Part shown: piece by piece, positions 10,401 to 20,824 of the stretch
How the letters are laid out: the number at the start of each line of letters is the position of its first letter
Position numbering within the stretch: the first letter of the stretch is position 1
Assembly: GCA_963575745.1 (NCBI GenBank)
Contig: CAUYUJ010014183.1
Location: 1,003,450 to 1,067,449 of the forward strand
Reading direction: 5' to 3'
Length of the DNA: 64,000 nucleotides
DNA from: Prorocentrum cordatum
Lineage: Eukaryota > Sar > Dinophyceae > Prorocentrales > Prorocentraceae
Made by a program: the position numbers and the translations under genes
Notes under the pieces: model-generated
Database searches by the model: none
What the model was told of the DNA's origin: nothing
What the model saw: the letters and a program-made list of their open reading frames with translations, nothing else

Positions 10401-10567
10401 GGCGTGGCGGCCGCCTCCAGCGCGGCCTGGCGGGGGGCCAGGCGTCCGCGCTCGCCGCCTCCTCGCAGGTGGCGGGCCGAGGGGGCGGCAGCTCGGCGGC
10501 GCCCGCGGGCGTGCGGCTGCAGCGGCTGCCGATTGCAACCGCCGCGGCGCGCGGCCACGAGGGGCAA
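7472..10567 (-). CDS. LINE ORF1 protein, Gln-rich with long coiled coil (gag-like)
   Basis: This 1031-residue frame sits directly upstream of ORF2, so by position it is the ORF1 or gag-like protein expected to package element RNA. The N-terminal 200 residues are Arg/Gln-rich and then Asn/Asp/Trp-rich. Residues 200-340 are a mixed, probably folded segment. Residues about 405-745 are almost entirely Gln, Glu, His, Arg and Leu with heptad-like spacing, as in a long coiled coil. Residues 800-970 are Pro/Thr-rich, and the C-terminus is basic then acidic. No CCHC knuckle or RRM is visible. The frame as given opens with TTG; the first in-frame ATG is at 10235-10237 (residue 111). The Gln-rich composition continues smoothly across that ATG, so the true start may be farther upstream. 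The last codons carry the slippery heptamer. Confidence 0.8.
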   Translation of the reverse strand: MPLVAARRGGCNRQPLQPHARGRRRAAAPSARHLRGGGERGRLAPRQAALEAAATPRTAGEPAWHRRARQQRAEARVLLRLRSAAQVLDQHHSAQQHQCNQQFQRHQQNEMAQQRTSGPPVGAQPWPWRRQSRGRSTANNYQNNYNHQKDDQSWQQDRDGHEDRRQNWQKDRDGEGTHKKGSRTRSTPRTTTRTQSRKHYSAHNFFDGFQFSKKQREILDQVLPADDVRMQSHESFSTPPLEEDMRRLWVTTKRGRIARLADQAQGARSVGVDDSKIVDELSVNKAMLLLTLSPDERVHYYRRCIDTTVRRKNALKDDIRKMQTEFDNTEGSLKILRALLQESKLKRDDATSDLEYDDYYSDNDESEKDHHNRRRTRTQTPHPRQREDHRPQQSAAPAAAPLRQHDDPHQKGHKELLAMITDLSKKVDQQRQHTGLHQHHLAHLHQQADLRQSEHREQFQEELARMEAHTSRKAFNEIHLELQHHEQRLQRRFQEEIDEINVRNRHLEHQSEQRRQEDEAEQAHRIKTENEQHQLLHDAAPGHPARREAAQQHELQEAKPFWLQHLIRESEHRLQQEEAQCAHNLLLQHEMRGQQQEDALRLAQQRQLHEINCRAHAESSALMQAKEKILEEYGELKARQYQVDRAHDEYHQELSRLHGNRLQLHAAEQQMQIQLQNTIASTEEKRIHERERLHAELRQAEWHSDSLDIDILRELDTRTRERDEEEDRKQAMADQEQERIDQEIEGALHSILPGIHDLPHQHDDVYIEQLRHMGKDEGTHATTDSEAWSLQDLGFAPKSATHPTTPTDPPASIAPLDDRRTRRDDPTPRAADAQTPRPHPHSQSCAPTPIADDGYITPDPSGQTTPIPDLAHDPDLEGTDTPIPAEQATPPTPQTIFPSVRALSAPPQARHAHEDHDRPTPTTTILIDLSADEHDEPTTPKAHPIQGITPTQPLSPVAPPPRFHMGTPDRAQSAPPSRTRSALRQRDGPKKPARKVRIHDTGDGFVDPADRVALRADTDDDLSDSMLRSKN

Positions 10568-10616
10568 GGGGCGGGCCGACGACGACGACGGCTGGCCCCG
10601 CTCTCCTCAGCCCGTG

Positions 10617-10656
10617 GCTCCTCCTCCTCCTCCTCCTCCTCCTCCTCCTGCTCCTC
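10617..10656 (+). repeat. (CTC)n microsatellite
   Basis: About a dozen CTC triplets with one change, just upstream of the ORF1 frame as read on the minus strand. Confidence 0.95.
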
Positions 10657-11219
10657 AGGAAGCAATGAAGCAATGACGGCAATGGAGTTATCCGAACGCC
10701 GCCGCTTCCCCCAAGGAGGCCCGGTCGCCCCCCCCCCTCGGGGGAGTAGACCGAAACGCTAAATTGGGGCCGAGGTCCCGCAGGACAAGAGGGAGGTAAA
10801 AAGGAGAGGATGTAGCATCAACAGGATCACACCAGCAAAGAAGGACGGCACGGAAGAGAAAATGTGGCAGCGCGGCGGGGCGGGGCCCCGCAGGGGCCTT
10901 CTGCAGGTCCCCCCCGCTTTCGGTCTCTGGGTCGCTTTTGGTGGTTCCACCGGGCGCGAGGGAGGTTCACGTCCTGGCGGCGGCGCCGGCCACGCTCGCC
11001 AAAGGTGGATGGCAGAAGGCCCTCGCCTCCCACGCAGAGGGAACCCCCCTAAGCAGCCACCATCCCCATGACTGGTACCCTCCCCCGCCGAGACAGGAGT
11101 AGGGCACCCAGATCGCGGGGGGGTGCCTGTGGGGTTCCCACCGCGCCTGGATGTGGTTTCTGCACTCCGTGGAGGCGGCCTGGGCGGTGACAGGCGTCGC
11201 CCGCGGTCGAGGGCCGCAG

Positions 11220-12428
11220 CTACTGAAGGTGCGAGGAGGATGGATGGGGGGCTGTAGAGCTCACCAACGGTTCTTTTGCGGCTGGTGCCGCGGCCCTCCT
11301 TGCCATTGCCAGGAGTGTTGGGGGGTGGTGAACTCTCGATTTGTCGTCGATCTCGTTCATGTAGATCGTTATCTGTTGCTGGCGGGCCCTGGGGAACTCG
11401 TAGTAGTCCTTCACGGCCCTCTCGGCGTCGTCGATCCCGCTCGCCTGCTGGGCCAGGGGCTCGCCGTTGAGGACCATCGCATTGATGAAGGCAACCTGTG
11501 TGACGGCGTCCGTAGTAAGTAGACCTGCTGCGCTGTTTTTGACGATGGCGGCTGCCGCTCTTCGCTCCTCGTCGCCTTTGACCTTCTCCCATTCGGCCCA
11601 TTCGTCCCTTGCCGCGTGGTCCTTGGGGGGTATCCCCTAGTCGTGCCTCCTGACGGCAACAACGTTCCTACTCAAGGGCATGACGTTATTGATCGTGTTG
11701 GTGATGTGCTCGTTGTAAATGTTGCTGTGGTTCTGACTCTCATCCTTCTTCTTGGGCGTCGTCCTTTGGGTAATGCATTTTCCCTTGACATTATTGCCCT
11801 TGCCCTTCTGGTTTTTGCTGGCGGGATCCTGGTGGTCGTTCCTCCCCTTGCCGTGCTGGTAAACACCTTTCCCGTTGAGGTTCTGGCTCCAGGGCTTGTC
11901 CGGGTGGTTGTCGGCCCACTGGCCCATCCAGTTGAGGTTCCCCCAACGCTCGAGTCCTGCGCCGATGGCTGGTGCGACGGGACTGGGTGCTGTATCTCTA
12001 GATCGTGGGCGTCTCGATGCTGATCTCCACGGTGGTTGCGCCGATTCCGATCTGTTCGCGGTTGCTATCCATGGTGTCGCCATGGTTGGATATCGATGTG
12101 GATGTCCCGGTGGTTGTTGCGCGCTGTGGTGTTTTTTTTGTAGCAGACCATGTGCAGCGTGAAGTTGGTGTTGCGTACGCTGGTCAAGTAGTGAACGCGT
12201 TGATACCACTCGTAGTAGTAAACGCGCAGCGTTTCGACGTTCTCGCCCCCGACGGTGCCGAGCTGGGTTGGCCGAAGTAGCAGTGATGGTACTTGTGGAT
12301 ATCGAGAGGTCGGAGACTACCTGTGAGGGCCCTGGGATGAGGAAGTCCGCGGAACGAACTTTCAGAAGTGAAGGGTACTGGCATGGGAAAGTAGATTGTA
12401 AGATGGGGTGCAACGAAATCGTGACCAC
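11220..12428 (-). pseudogene. Gag-like ORF1 fragment interrupted by one in-frame TAG
   Basis: A 263-residue frame (12428-11637) ends in TAG at 11637-11639, and the same frame then stays open to 11220 for about 138 more codons. Before the stop lies an Asn/Gly/Lys-rich stretch with WMGQWADNHPDKPW. After it comes a helical, charged segment (residues such as DEWAEWEKVKGDEERRAAAA), followed by a short basic Ala-rich end. The layout recalls the first 320 residues of the neighbouring ORF1: an Asn/Trp/Lys-rich linker, then a helical domain with a similar N-x-A-M-x-L stretch. I infer a diverged gag-like protein of a related element, or the 5' ORF of this one. Translation of the N-terminal 130 residues is doubtful because they are low in conserved character. 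The stop could be a real break, a sequencing error or a read-through site. Confidence 0.45.
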
Positions 12429-14100
12429 TTTTAGCCTCGCAGCTCACCGATGAATCTCGCTTCTTCCTTCTCATCCTCCTCGCCCGTCCCTCCTCCATCC
12501 AAGCGTTTCCGATCAGGCAAACGCTGAGATGGATTGGAAACCCGTGGATATGTAACGCGGGCGCGGGGTGAACACATGAGCACTTAGGAGTCGATCGGCG
12601 CCCCCACCCCATGGCGAAAATCCACAACGATATCGTCGGAATATGGGCGCGGTCAATCGGCGAACTGTGTTTCGGGAGTTACGGGAGCATGTTCAATCCC
12701 TGCTGCGACTGCGGCCATGCGCTGACTTCTCGTGCCCGAAACGTCACGTCTGCGTCAACTTGGAGTTGCGGATTTCACGGGCGAGACCAACGGCACTGGG
12801 CCACTCGGGACTTGCCCTCGCTGTCGCCGTCCAGGCGGACTGGGTCGTGAATCCATGGGTAGCGACGCGGATCCAGGGGCCGCATCGTTTCTCTGTCATC
12901 AACATGCGCGGGTCCACTACCTACTAATCGGACCCAGAAAAAAGACCCGCTTTCCTCCTCAGCAAAAGAAGCAACGTCCGACCGAAGGCGCTAACGCACC
13001 AACAGGAGCGCAGGTCTGCTCGCTGAGGCGGAGGAGGAGGAAGAAGCAAAGAGAAGAGAACCCTGGACCACAGTCCCCGAGGGGGGTGGCCAGGGAAGCC
13101 AGAGGTGCGCAGAATGCACCAGACACATTGAATAACGAAGGCCCCGAGCTACCTGCCCGGGGCCTAGGGGAGAAACGGAGACCCAGACTGACTCATGCCC
13201 TCCTCGCCACAAGCTTTACAACGTCAGCGCGGCCAGTCAGGACAAGAGGCAGGCTGGGCAATGCCGTCCATGGATACCACGCCACACCATGGACGGCACG
13301 GGAAGAACCAAAAGGTGAAGTCCTGCCTGGCACCACCAGGGCAGGGCGGGGCGGGTGCTTTCTCGGGGCACCCCCCGGCACAGGACCCGACCCGCAAACC
13401 CCACCATCTGCCCAGACAACTATGGAGCAGGCTCCTAAATGTCTGATCAGTGTCGCTGTCTCCGCGGGGAGGGAAGCTGCGTGCTGGCTCTGGCCAGCGA
13501 CGCTCGAGATCCACCGCCTCCCCCGCTCCCCCGACTCCCTCATCGCGGCTTGGGCCTACAGGGCCACTGGCGAAAAAGGGAGAGCGCTGCAGCCTCCTCC
13601 CCTTCGAACTCGTCGTCGAGGGAGTAGGCAGCATCGGCAGCAGACTGAGGCGCATTAGCAGGCTCAACACCTGGCGCGCTTCCAGAGGGAACACTTGAAG
13701 AAATCCATCCTCCAACGAGGGACTCCACGACGTCGCCGGGCTCCTCCTCCTCCTCCGCTACGGACCCAGGCCCCGATCGAGCGCAGCGCAATCCATTTTG
13801 CGTGGATCCCGATCCATGGGCCGAGCCGGCAGTCCATCTTGTCCGCTTTCCAGAATTAGGAACACTTCGCAACTGCATTTGCAACGTGGATTAGCGGGAG
13901 GGACGAGGCCGCGCTTGTGTTTGAGCTCGCGGCCTTGCCAGAAACTCCGATTCATCGTTGCGGCGGGGCTCCCAGGCCGCACGCATGGGGTTGGGCTCCT
14001 GGCCGTTCAACGAGTCAGCCTGGATACCTGCGGAGCGCAAACTGAATGACGAAACTGCCGGCAATCGGCGAAACACTGCCAGTCTGCCCTACTGACGGCA
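12429..14100. other. No recognisable gene; GC-rich open frames only
   Basis: Long frames exist on both strands (for example plus 12732-13658 and minus 13224-13715), but they overlap each other. They are rich in Arg, Pro, Gly and Ser, and show no motif that I recognise. A minus-strand frame at 13884-13540 has an acidic run and a pair of Glu-rich segments but no known domain. I treat all of these as compositional. Confidence 0.5.
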
Positions 14101-14229
14101 AGACCGACGCCTGTGATTGTGCGATGTGAAACGGAAGTGCCCGAGGTGTGCACTTACAACAACAGGGGGGCATCTACAGCGAGGCCCGTCGCGAATACTC
14201 CTGCCTTAAACAACGTTTCCATGCCATTG

Positions 14230-15394
14230 AGTGGAGGAATTGCCTCGTATTCGGCCGCTCAATCCTCTCAGCCCCCAGGCCCCAGCCGTCAGCCAACTCG
14301 GGCGACGGTGCCCCTCAATGTCAGACACGCTCGGTGTGGCCTCGGTTGCTGCGCGTCGCCGCGCCCGCGGCGGCTCTCCCCGCGGTAGACGGAGCCCCAC
14401 GCGCTGCCGCGGGCCTCCAGCTCGCACTGGATGGAGCTGCTGTGCCTCTCCCTGGAGCTGCCGTGGTTCAGCCTGGAGCTGAGCATCACCCTGCGGCTGG
14501 GGTTTGCCAGCATCGTGGCACTGCGTATCCGTAGCCTCAACTTGGAGGTGGTGAGCTTCAACCTGAAACTGAGAGTCGACAGCGGAGTGTCGTCACTATT
14601 ATTCTGAGCATCGTGTTCGTCTGGAAGCTATGGTCCTCGCCTCGGCGAGCCTCATTCTAGAGTGGACGTGCCTCATCGTGGTGGTGTGTATCTCCGCAGA
14701 GGTGCTGGAGTCGTGTCCCGCGGGCTTCGTCGTGGCACTGCCGAGCTTCTTCCTGGAGCTGCCGTGTTGCAGCGAGGATCTGAACACAACCCTGCAATTG
14801 AAACAAGTGAGCATAATCAACCGCAACTTGTCGGTGGTGGGCCTCATCCTGGCGCTGAGCTGCATCAGCCACTTCCTCGGGTGGATGAACATCCTGCCGA
14901 TGGAATCGGTGGGCATCCACTTGGAGCGGAGCGTCAACGCTCCGTTTTTGGACGCCCGAGATGGGTACGGAAAACATGGGCACACTGCCCAACAACAAAT
15001 GTTGTCCCAAACCAACAGCGACCGCTGTTGGGCAGGCGGCCTTCTGTCTCAAATGTACACAGGCCGCGGCGACACCGACAGCGAGTCCTGTTCAAAATGA
15101 AGAGGAACCGCTGTTGGGCATTGTACCCATTGTTTCCGTACCCATGTCGTTCGTGCCGATCCGCTGTTGAGCATCGCAAAATGGCCGGGCATCCACCTGG
15201 AGACGGTAACCCTCGCCCCCAGAAGCCTCACCCTGGAGCGGATGTGCCTCGTCGCACACCTCCGCAGGCACTGGCGCTGTGCATCCCAAGCCGTACCTTG
15301 GAGTGGATGTGCCTATGCGTGGAACTGCTATTTGGCAACCTTCAGTTGAACATGCACACAGAGCCTGGCCGGACAAGAACGGGAAGCGTCGCTT
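14230..15394. repeat. Diverged tandem words (CTGGAGTGGATGTGCCTC type) with an inverted repeat
   Basis: Related words built on a leucine-like 'CTGGAG..G..GTGCCTC' pattern recur near 14650, 15225 and 15295 and, more weakly, near 14430-14560, interspersed with unrelated sequence. A 35-base inverted repeat is formed by 14961-14995 and 15111-15145, each arm containing GGGTACGGAAA followed by TGCCCAACA. Within the loop, CAACAGCG and CGCTGTTG make a perfect 8-bp hairpin near 15017-15036. Open frames here give repetitive peptides and are unlikely to be coding. Confidence 0.6.
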
Positions 15395-16715
15395 TAGTCC
15401 ACCAAGCATGTGGAATATGCTCTGTTGTTGTTACGCCGCGAAGGTATGCCGTGGTGCGCGTGTCGGCGTGCGTGCGGGGTGTGCTTTGCTGTGTTCCTGT
15501 GTGTTCTGCCGTGCTCCTGCTCTGCCGTGCTTGTGTTCTGCCGTGCCTCTGTGTGCTCTGTGTGTTCTGCCGTGCTCCTGTATTCTGCCGTGCGGATCGT
15601 CGCGGTGGTCGTTTTGGCGGAGCTTCTGGGCGCGCACGGCAGAAAAAGACCAGAAGCACGGCAGAATAGGCCCGAAGAACGAAGGAGCACGGCAGAAAAA
15701 GACCAGGATCACAGCAGAAAAGACCCCAAGAGCAAAGGAGTACGGCAGAATAAACCCCAAAAGCGAAGGAGCACGGCAGAAAAAGACCAGGAACACGGTA
15801 GAATAGACCCCAAGAGCAAAAGAGTACGGCAGAATAGACCCCAAAAGCAAAGGAGCAGGCAGAAGAAGACCAGGATCACGGCAGAATAGGCCCCAAGAGC
15901 TAAGGAGCACGGAAGAAAAAGACCAGGAGCACGGCAGAATAGACCCCAGGAGCTAAAGAGCAGGGATGAATATGCCCCAAGTGCGAAGGAGCACGGCAGA
16001 GAAAGGCCAGGAGCACAGCAGAATACACCCCAAAAGCCAAGGAGCACGGCAGAAAATTTCCAGAATACGCCCCAAGAGCCAAGGAGCACGGCAGAAAAAG
16101 ACCAGGAGCACGGTAGAATAGACCCCAAGAGCTAAGAAGCACGGCAGAATAGGCCCCAAGAGCGAAGGAGCAAACCAGAAGAAGACCAGGAGCATTGCAG
16201 AAAGACTAGATAACTCGTCATTTTCGGCAGACTCCAGGGCGCTGTTGGAGCCAGCTTGGGCTCCTTTGGGGGCTCTCATCTCTTCGTCTTGAAGCACTTC
16301 GAAAACGATGTGGAGGCGATGTTGCGAACATCTCATTTGTTGAGAATGTCCCCAGCGAGATGATCAATTTCTGCTGTGCTCCTTTTTTCGGTCTGCGGCG
16401 CCCCTCCCGATTTCCTGAGGACGTCCCGAGCGAAAGCGCAATGTTTTATATGAGAAGTGGTAAAACAGCTTTTCTAACAAATCATGTGTTCGAGGATGTC
16501 TCGGGCGAAACGCTAATCTTCATGCACAACAGAATCCTTGACATTTTTCGACATCCCGATGTTCTGAGGATGTCTCGAACGAACATGCCACTTGTTTACA
16601 GAAAACGTCTTAAACGACAGCCTCCAACACCTCCATATTCGGAGGATGTCTCGAGCGATATCGCTGCTTGTGGGAATCCGCCAACGAAAAATTCGGTGCA
16701 GCGCCGAAACCCATA
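15395..16715. repeat. Composite repeat unit 1: head, AGCACGGCAG array, GAGGATGTC tail
   Basis: The head (15395-15652) begins TAGTCCACCAAGCATGTGGA and contains several copies of CTGCCGTGCTCCT. The array (15653-16200) is built from the reverse complement of that word, AGGAGCACGGCAG. It alternates units of about 31 bases (with AATAGRCCCCAAGAGC) and 22 bases (with AAAAAGACCAGG). The tail (16201-16715) carries five irregularly spaced copies of a GAGGATGTCYCGAGCGAAA-type motif. The head and array words are inverted with respect to each other, so the unit can fold back. Open frames on the minus strand give monotonous CRAPGLF-type peptides that I do not consider coding. Confidence 0.85.
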
Positions 16716-19700
16716 TAGTCCACCAAACATGTGGAACATGCTCTGTTGTTGGTATGCCGCGCAAGTATGCCGTGGCGCGCGTGTCGGCGTGCGTGCGGGC
16801 TGTGTTTTGCTGTGCTCCTGTATGTTCTGCCGTGCTCCTGTTCTGCAGTGCTTCTGTGTTCTGCCGTGCCTCGGTGTGCTCTGTGTGTTCTGCCGTGTTC
16901 CTGTATCTGCCGTGCGGATCGTCGCGGTGGTCGTTTTGGCAGAGCTTCTTGGCGCACACGGCAGAAAAATATGAGGAGCACTGCAGAAAAGGCCCCAAGA
17001 GCGAAGGAGCACGGCAGAGAGAAACAAGGAACACGGCAGAATAGACCCCAAGAGCAAATGAGTACGGCATAATACACCCGAAAAGCTAAGGAGCACGGCA
17101 GAAAATGACCAGGAGCACGGCAGGATAGACCTCAAGAGCTAAGGGGCAGGCAGAAAAAAAGACCAGGAGCACGGCAGATTAGGCCCCAAGAGCGAAGGAG
17201 CACGGCAGAAAAAGACCAGGAGCACGGCAAAATAGACCCCAGGAGCTAAGGAGCAGGGCTGGATATGCCTCAAGTGCGAAGGAGTACGGCAGAGAAAGAC
17301 CAGGAGCACGGCAGGATAGACCCAGAAGCTAAGGAGCACGGCAGAGAATGACCAGGATCACGGCAAAATAGGCCCCAAGAGCGAAGGAGCACGGCAGAAA
17401 AAAAAACAGAAGCACGCCAGAGTAGACCCCGAGAGCTGAAGGAGTGCGGGAAACTAGACCCCAAGAGCGAAGGAGCAAGCCAGAGAAAGCCGAGGAGCAC
17501 AACATAATAGAACCCAAGAGACAAGGAACACGGCAGACTATGCCCCAAGTGCGAAGGAGCACGGCAGAAAAAAAACAGGAGCACGGCAGACAAAGACCAG
17601 GAGCACAGCAGAATAGGCCCCATGAGCGAAGGAGCACGTCGTAAACAAACCAGGAGCATGGCAGAATAGAGTCCAAGTGCTGCCGAACATGGCAGAAAAA
17701 AGACCAGGAGCACGGCAGAATAGACCCCAAGAGCTAAGGAGCACGGCATACTAGACCCCAAGAGCGAAAAAGACGCCAGAAAAAGACCAGGAGAACGGCA
17801 GAAGATGCCCCAAGAGCTAAGGACGACGGCAGAAAAGACCGACACACAGCAGAAAAGGCCCGAGGAGCTAAGGAGTACGACAGAAAAGACCAGGAGCACG
17901 GCAGAATAGGCCCGAAGAGCGAAGGGGCAAACCAGAAAAAGACGAGGAGCACGGCAGAATAGGCCCGAAGAGACAAGGAGCACGGCAGAAGATGCCCCAA
18001 GTGCGAAGAAGCACGGCAGAAAATGACCAGGAGCACGGCAGACTAGACCCCCAGAGCTCAGGGGCACGGCAGAAGAAGACCAGGACCACGGCAGAATATA
18101 CCCCAGAGCTAAGGAGCACGACAGAAAAAAAACCAGGAGCACGGCAGAATAGGCCCCATGAGCGAAGGAGCACGGCAGAAAAAAAATAAAGAGCACGGCA
18201 GAATAGACCCCAAGAGCTGAGGAGCACGGCAGAAGAGGCCCAAAGAGCGAAGGAGCATGACAGAAAAAAAACAGGAGCACGGCAGAATAGACCCCAAGAG
18301 CTGAGGAGCACGGCAGAATAGGCGCCAGGAAAGAAGGAGCATTGCAAAACACGACCAGTGACCAGGAGCACTGCAGAATAGACCGCGAGAGCTAAGGAAC
18401 ACGGCAAGATAGATGCAAGAATACAGCATAATACGCCCCAAGGAAGAACGAGTATGCAAGAAAAACATAAAGAGCACGGCAGAATAAACCCCGAAAGCGA
18501 AGGAGCACGGCAGAATGTGCCCCAAGAGCTAAGGAGCACGGCAGAAAACGACCAGGAGCACGGCATTATAAGCCCCAAGAATAAAGGATTGTGACAGAAA
18601 CTGGCCAGGAGCATGGCAGAATAGGCTAGAAGAGCGAAGGAGCACGGCACAAAAAAACAAGGAGCATTTCAGAATAGACCCCAAGAACGAAAGAGCATGG
18701 CAGAATAGACGTCAAGAGCGCAGGAACACTTGTTTCGCCGGCCATGCTCCGCCCATTTTTTTGAGGATGTATGCAGCGAGAGCGAGATGTTAAACATGAG
18801 AGGTATTGAAACCGCCACTCCGAGATATCATTTTTGTTAGGATGTCTCAGGCGAGACGCTAGTTTTTGAACATCTGTCGAATTCGCGGGTTCCCATGTTT
18901 AAGGGATGTCTCAGGCGAAACGCTCATTTTTGATGAAATCGATGTTGTGAACATTTCATTTTTGTAAGGATGTCTCAGGCGAAATCGCCATTTTGGATCG
19001 TCTCGAGGGCGCTCCTGGGGGTCAAATTTGGGCTTGTCTTTTCAAGAGCGATCCCCAGACGATGTTAAAACAGCAGTTTTCAAAACGAGGTTGTTCGATT
19101 TGTTATTTGTTTTGAAGATGTCCCTAGCGAAAGCACTAGTTTCAGCAACCTTAAGGGCGCTCTTGGGGCCATGTTGTGGCCTTCTGTTGCTTTCTGATGC
19201 CCTCCTAAAATCATTACGATGCGATGTCGCACGCATCATTGTTTTGAGGATGTCCCTAGCGAAATCGACATTTGTTGAAGGCTGCCTTGGGCCGTCTGGA
19301 AGCCCTTTCAGAAGCAAAATCAAACAGATGTAAGAACAACAGTTTTCAAGTCGATGCTGGTGTATGTTTTCATTTTTTGAGGATGTTCCTAGCGAAACCC
19401 CTATTTTCGGAAGTCCCCCAATCGTTCTGACGGCCATCTTGACATGCTTTTTGGCCTCTCATTTCCTCATCTTGAGGCACTTCGAAAACGACACCAAGAC
19501 GACGTTGAGGACATCTCATTTTGTTGAGGATGTCCCTAGCGACGTGCAAATGCTCTGCCGTGCTCTTCGTTCTGGTCCGCCGTGCTGCCGCTCGTTTTCT
19601 GAGGGTGCCCCTAGCGAAATCGCAATTCTTAACATAAGCGTTAGTTAACGACTTCAGTCGTCATCTCATGTGTTCGAGGATGTCCCGAGCGAAACGCAAT

Positions 19701-19860
19701 GTTTCACAGACGGCGACATTTCGCTGCCATCAACTGTTCGAGGATGTCTCGAGCGAAACGCTTGTTTTTGTTAAACGCGATGTCGCGAAGATCTCATTGT
19801 TGTGAGGATGTATCACGTAAAATCGCCATCCCGAGGAATCCGCTAAGCCTGGTACACCGT
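16716..19860. repeat. Composite repeat unit 2, with an expanded array
   Basis: The head (16716-16970) is a near copy of the unit 1 head, differing by scattered substitutions and small indels. The AGCACGGCAG array has expanded to about 1.75 kb (16971-18720). The tail (18760-19830) has about twelve copies of the GAGGATGTC motif. A segment of about 100 bp in tail 1 (around 16260-16360) is clearly homologous to one in tail 2 (around 19440-19540), sharing GCACTTCGAAAACGA and ACATCTCATTT. The order head-array-tail is therefore the same in both units. The long minus-strand frames within the array (for example 18352-17270) follow from the repeat having few stops in one frame. Confidence 0.85.
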
Positions 19861-20257
19861 GCACCCCTCCACCCCCTATAGTTAAGAGGTCTTTTACTGA
19901 TATGAGGAGGATTCAGCCAACACGTCCAGCTCGCTTCTCGTTCCTCGAAGACGCTTCCCGTCATCCGCCGACCCTGTCGGCGTGGATGTGGTGTCTTTCT
20001 GGTCCCGTCGACGGGACGCCTTTTCTGTTTATCTTTCCCCGTCGGGGGTGAAAAAAACACTCTCCCGTCGTCGGGGGGAGGGGTCCGGGGATTGAGGGGA
20101 ATTGACCCACGTCGTAGTCAAATCAAAAGGAAGCCCCTTCCCTTTGTCCCTTCCTCGGCGAAGGGGGGGGGGGTCCCGAAGGGCGACCGGTTGTTACTGT
20201 GGCCCGTTGGGTGTTAGTGTGGCCCGTTGAGTGTTAGTGTGGCCCGTCGCGCGGCGG
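19861..20257. other. Unique-looking spacer ending in short GTTACTGTGGCCCG tandem words
   Basis: No gene is seen. A perfect 16-bp palindrome, GTCCCGTCGACGGGAC, lies at 20002-20017. From about 20190, three copies of a 17-19 base word ending in GTGGCCCG follow each other (GTTACTGTGGCCCG, then GTTAGTGTGGCCCG twice). Inverted relatives of this word occur at 24495-24535. Confidence 0.6.
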
Positions 20258-20397
20258 GATGGGAGTTACTGTGGCCCGCGCAGGCCGCTCAATGAAAAGT
20301 AATATGTAAAGGTATCTCATGTTAGATCTGGAGAGATTCGCAACCCTTAAAGGAATGCGCTCCCGCGCAGGCAAAAGTGGCCACAGTAACTCCCATC
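20258..20397. mobile_element. Short element with 19-bp perfect terminal inverted repeats (MITE-like)
   Basis: GATGGGAGTTACTGTGGCC at 20258-20276 is the exact reverse complement of 20379-20397. The 102-base interior is AT-richer than its surroundings and non-coding. The left arm is itself related to the tandem GTTACTGTGGCCCG words just before it. No target-site duplication is convincing. Confidence 0.5.
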
Positions 20398-20399
20398 TG

Positions 20400-20820
20400 G
20401 AACCAACGTGGTAGTAGTGCTGTGTTAGTGGTGTGGTGGTCGCTGTGCTGTGTTAGTGGTGTGGTGTTGGTAGTGTTGTGTTAGTGGTGTGGTGTTGGTA
20501 GTGGCGGGTTGTGCTGTATGCTGTGTTAGTGGTGTGGTGTTGGTAGTGGTGTGCTGTGTTAGTGGAGTGGTGTTGGTAGTGTTGTGTTAGCGGTGTGGTG
20601 TTGGTAGTGTTGTTGAGTTGCTAGTAGGTGGTAGTGTTGTCGTAGTGGCAGTGGTGCTGTGGTAGTGGTCTGTGGTAGCGGTGTTGTGGTGTTGTGGTTG
20701 TGGTATTGTGGTAGCGGTGTTGTGGTGCTGTGGTAGCAGTGTTGTGGTGTTGTGGTGCTGGTATTGTGGTAGTGGTGCTGTAGTGTGGTAGTACTATGGT
20801 GCTGTAGTGCTGGTGTTAGG
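20400..20820. repeat. Imperfect tandem repeat of TGTGTTAGTGGTGTGG
   Basis: Units of about 25-30 bases (TGTGTTAGTGGTGTGGTGTT and variants) degenerate rightward into GTGTTGTGGTGCTGTGGTAG words. Purine-rich and G+T-only on the plus strand. No coding potential. Confidence 0.85.
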
Positions 20821-20824
20821 TAAT

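Larger units (their letters stand above)
51..10567 (-). mobile_element. LINE-type retrotransposon body with ORF1 and ORF2 joined by a probable -1 frameshift
   Basis: Two long minus-strand reading frames occupy this span almost without a gap: a coiled-coil ORF1 and a polyprotein ORF2 with RNase H, endonuclease, reverse transcriptase and zinc fingers. The endonuclease is of the EEP (APE-like) type, which places the element among non-LTR retrotransposons that prime at a nicked target. Neither long frame contains a stop or a visible frameshift outside the ORF1/ORF2 junction, so the copy looks recent or still under selection. The 3' untranslated region lies left of base 51, outside the window. The 5' limit is not clear; a related gag-like frame lies just upstream at 12428-11220. 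Confidence 0.85.

Noticed and set aside
10759-11601. 280-codon minus-strand ORF between the gag-like frame and ORF1
   Set aside because: It overlaps the better-supported gag-like frame (11637-11220) in another frame and is Pro/Arg-rich without motifs.
17270-18650. Long minus-strand ORFs giving repeated CRAPGLF peptides
   Set aside because: They are the translation of the AGCACGGCAG array. Unit lengths are not multiples of three, and all frames give similar low-complexity peptides.
18977-18990. Second spliced-leader-like match (GCCATTTTGG)
   Set aside because: Only 10 bases, and it is part of the repeated GAAATCGCCATTTT phrase of the motif tail.
16334-19830. CRISPR-like array (short conserved motif with variable spacers)
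   Set aside because: Spacing varies from about 55 to 150 bases, the motif is degenerate, there are no cas genes, and the context is eukaryotic.
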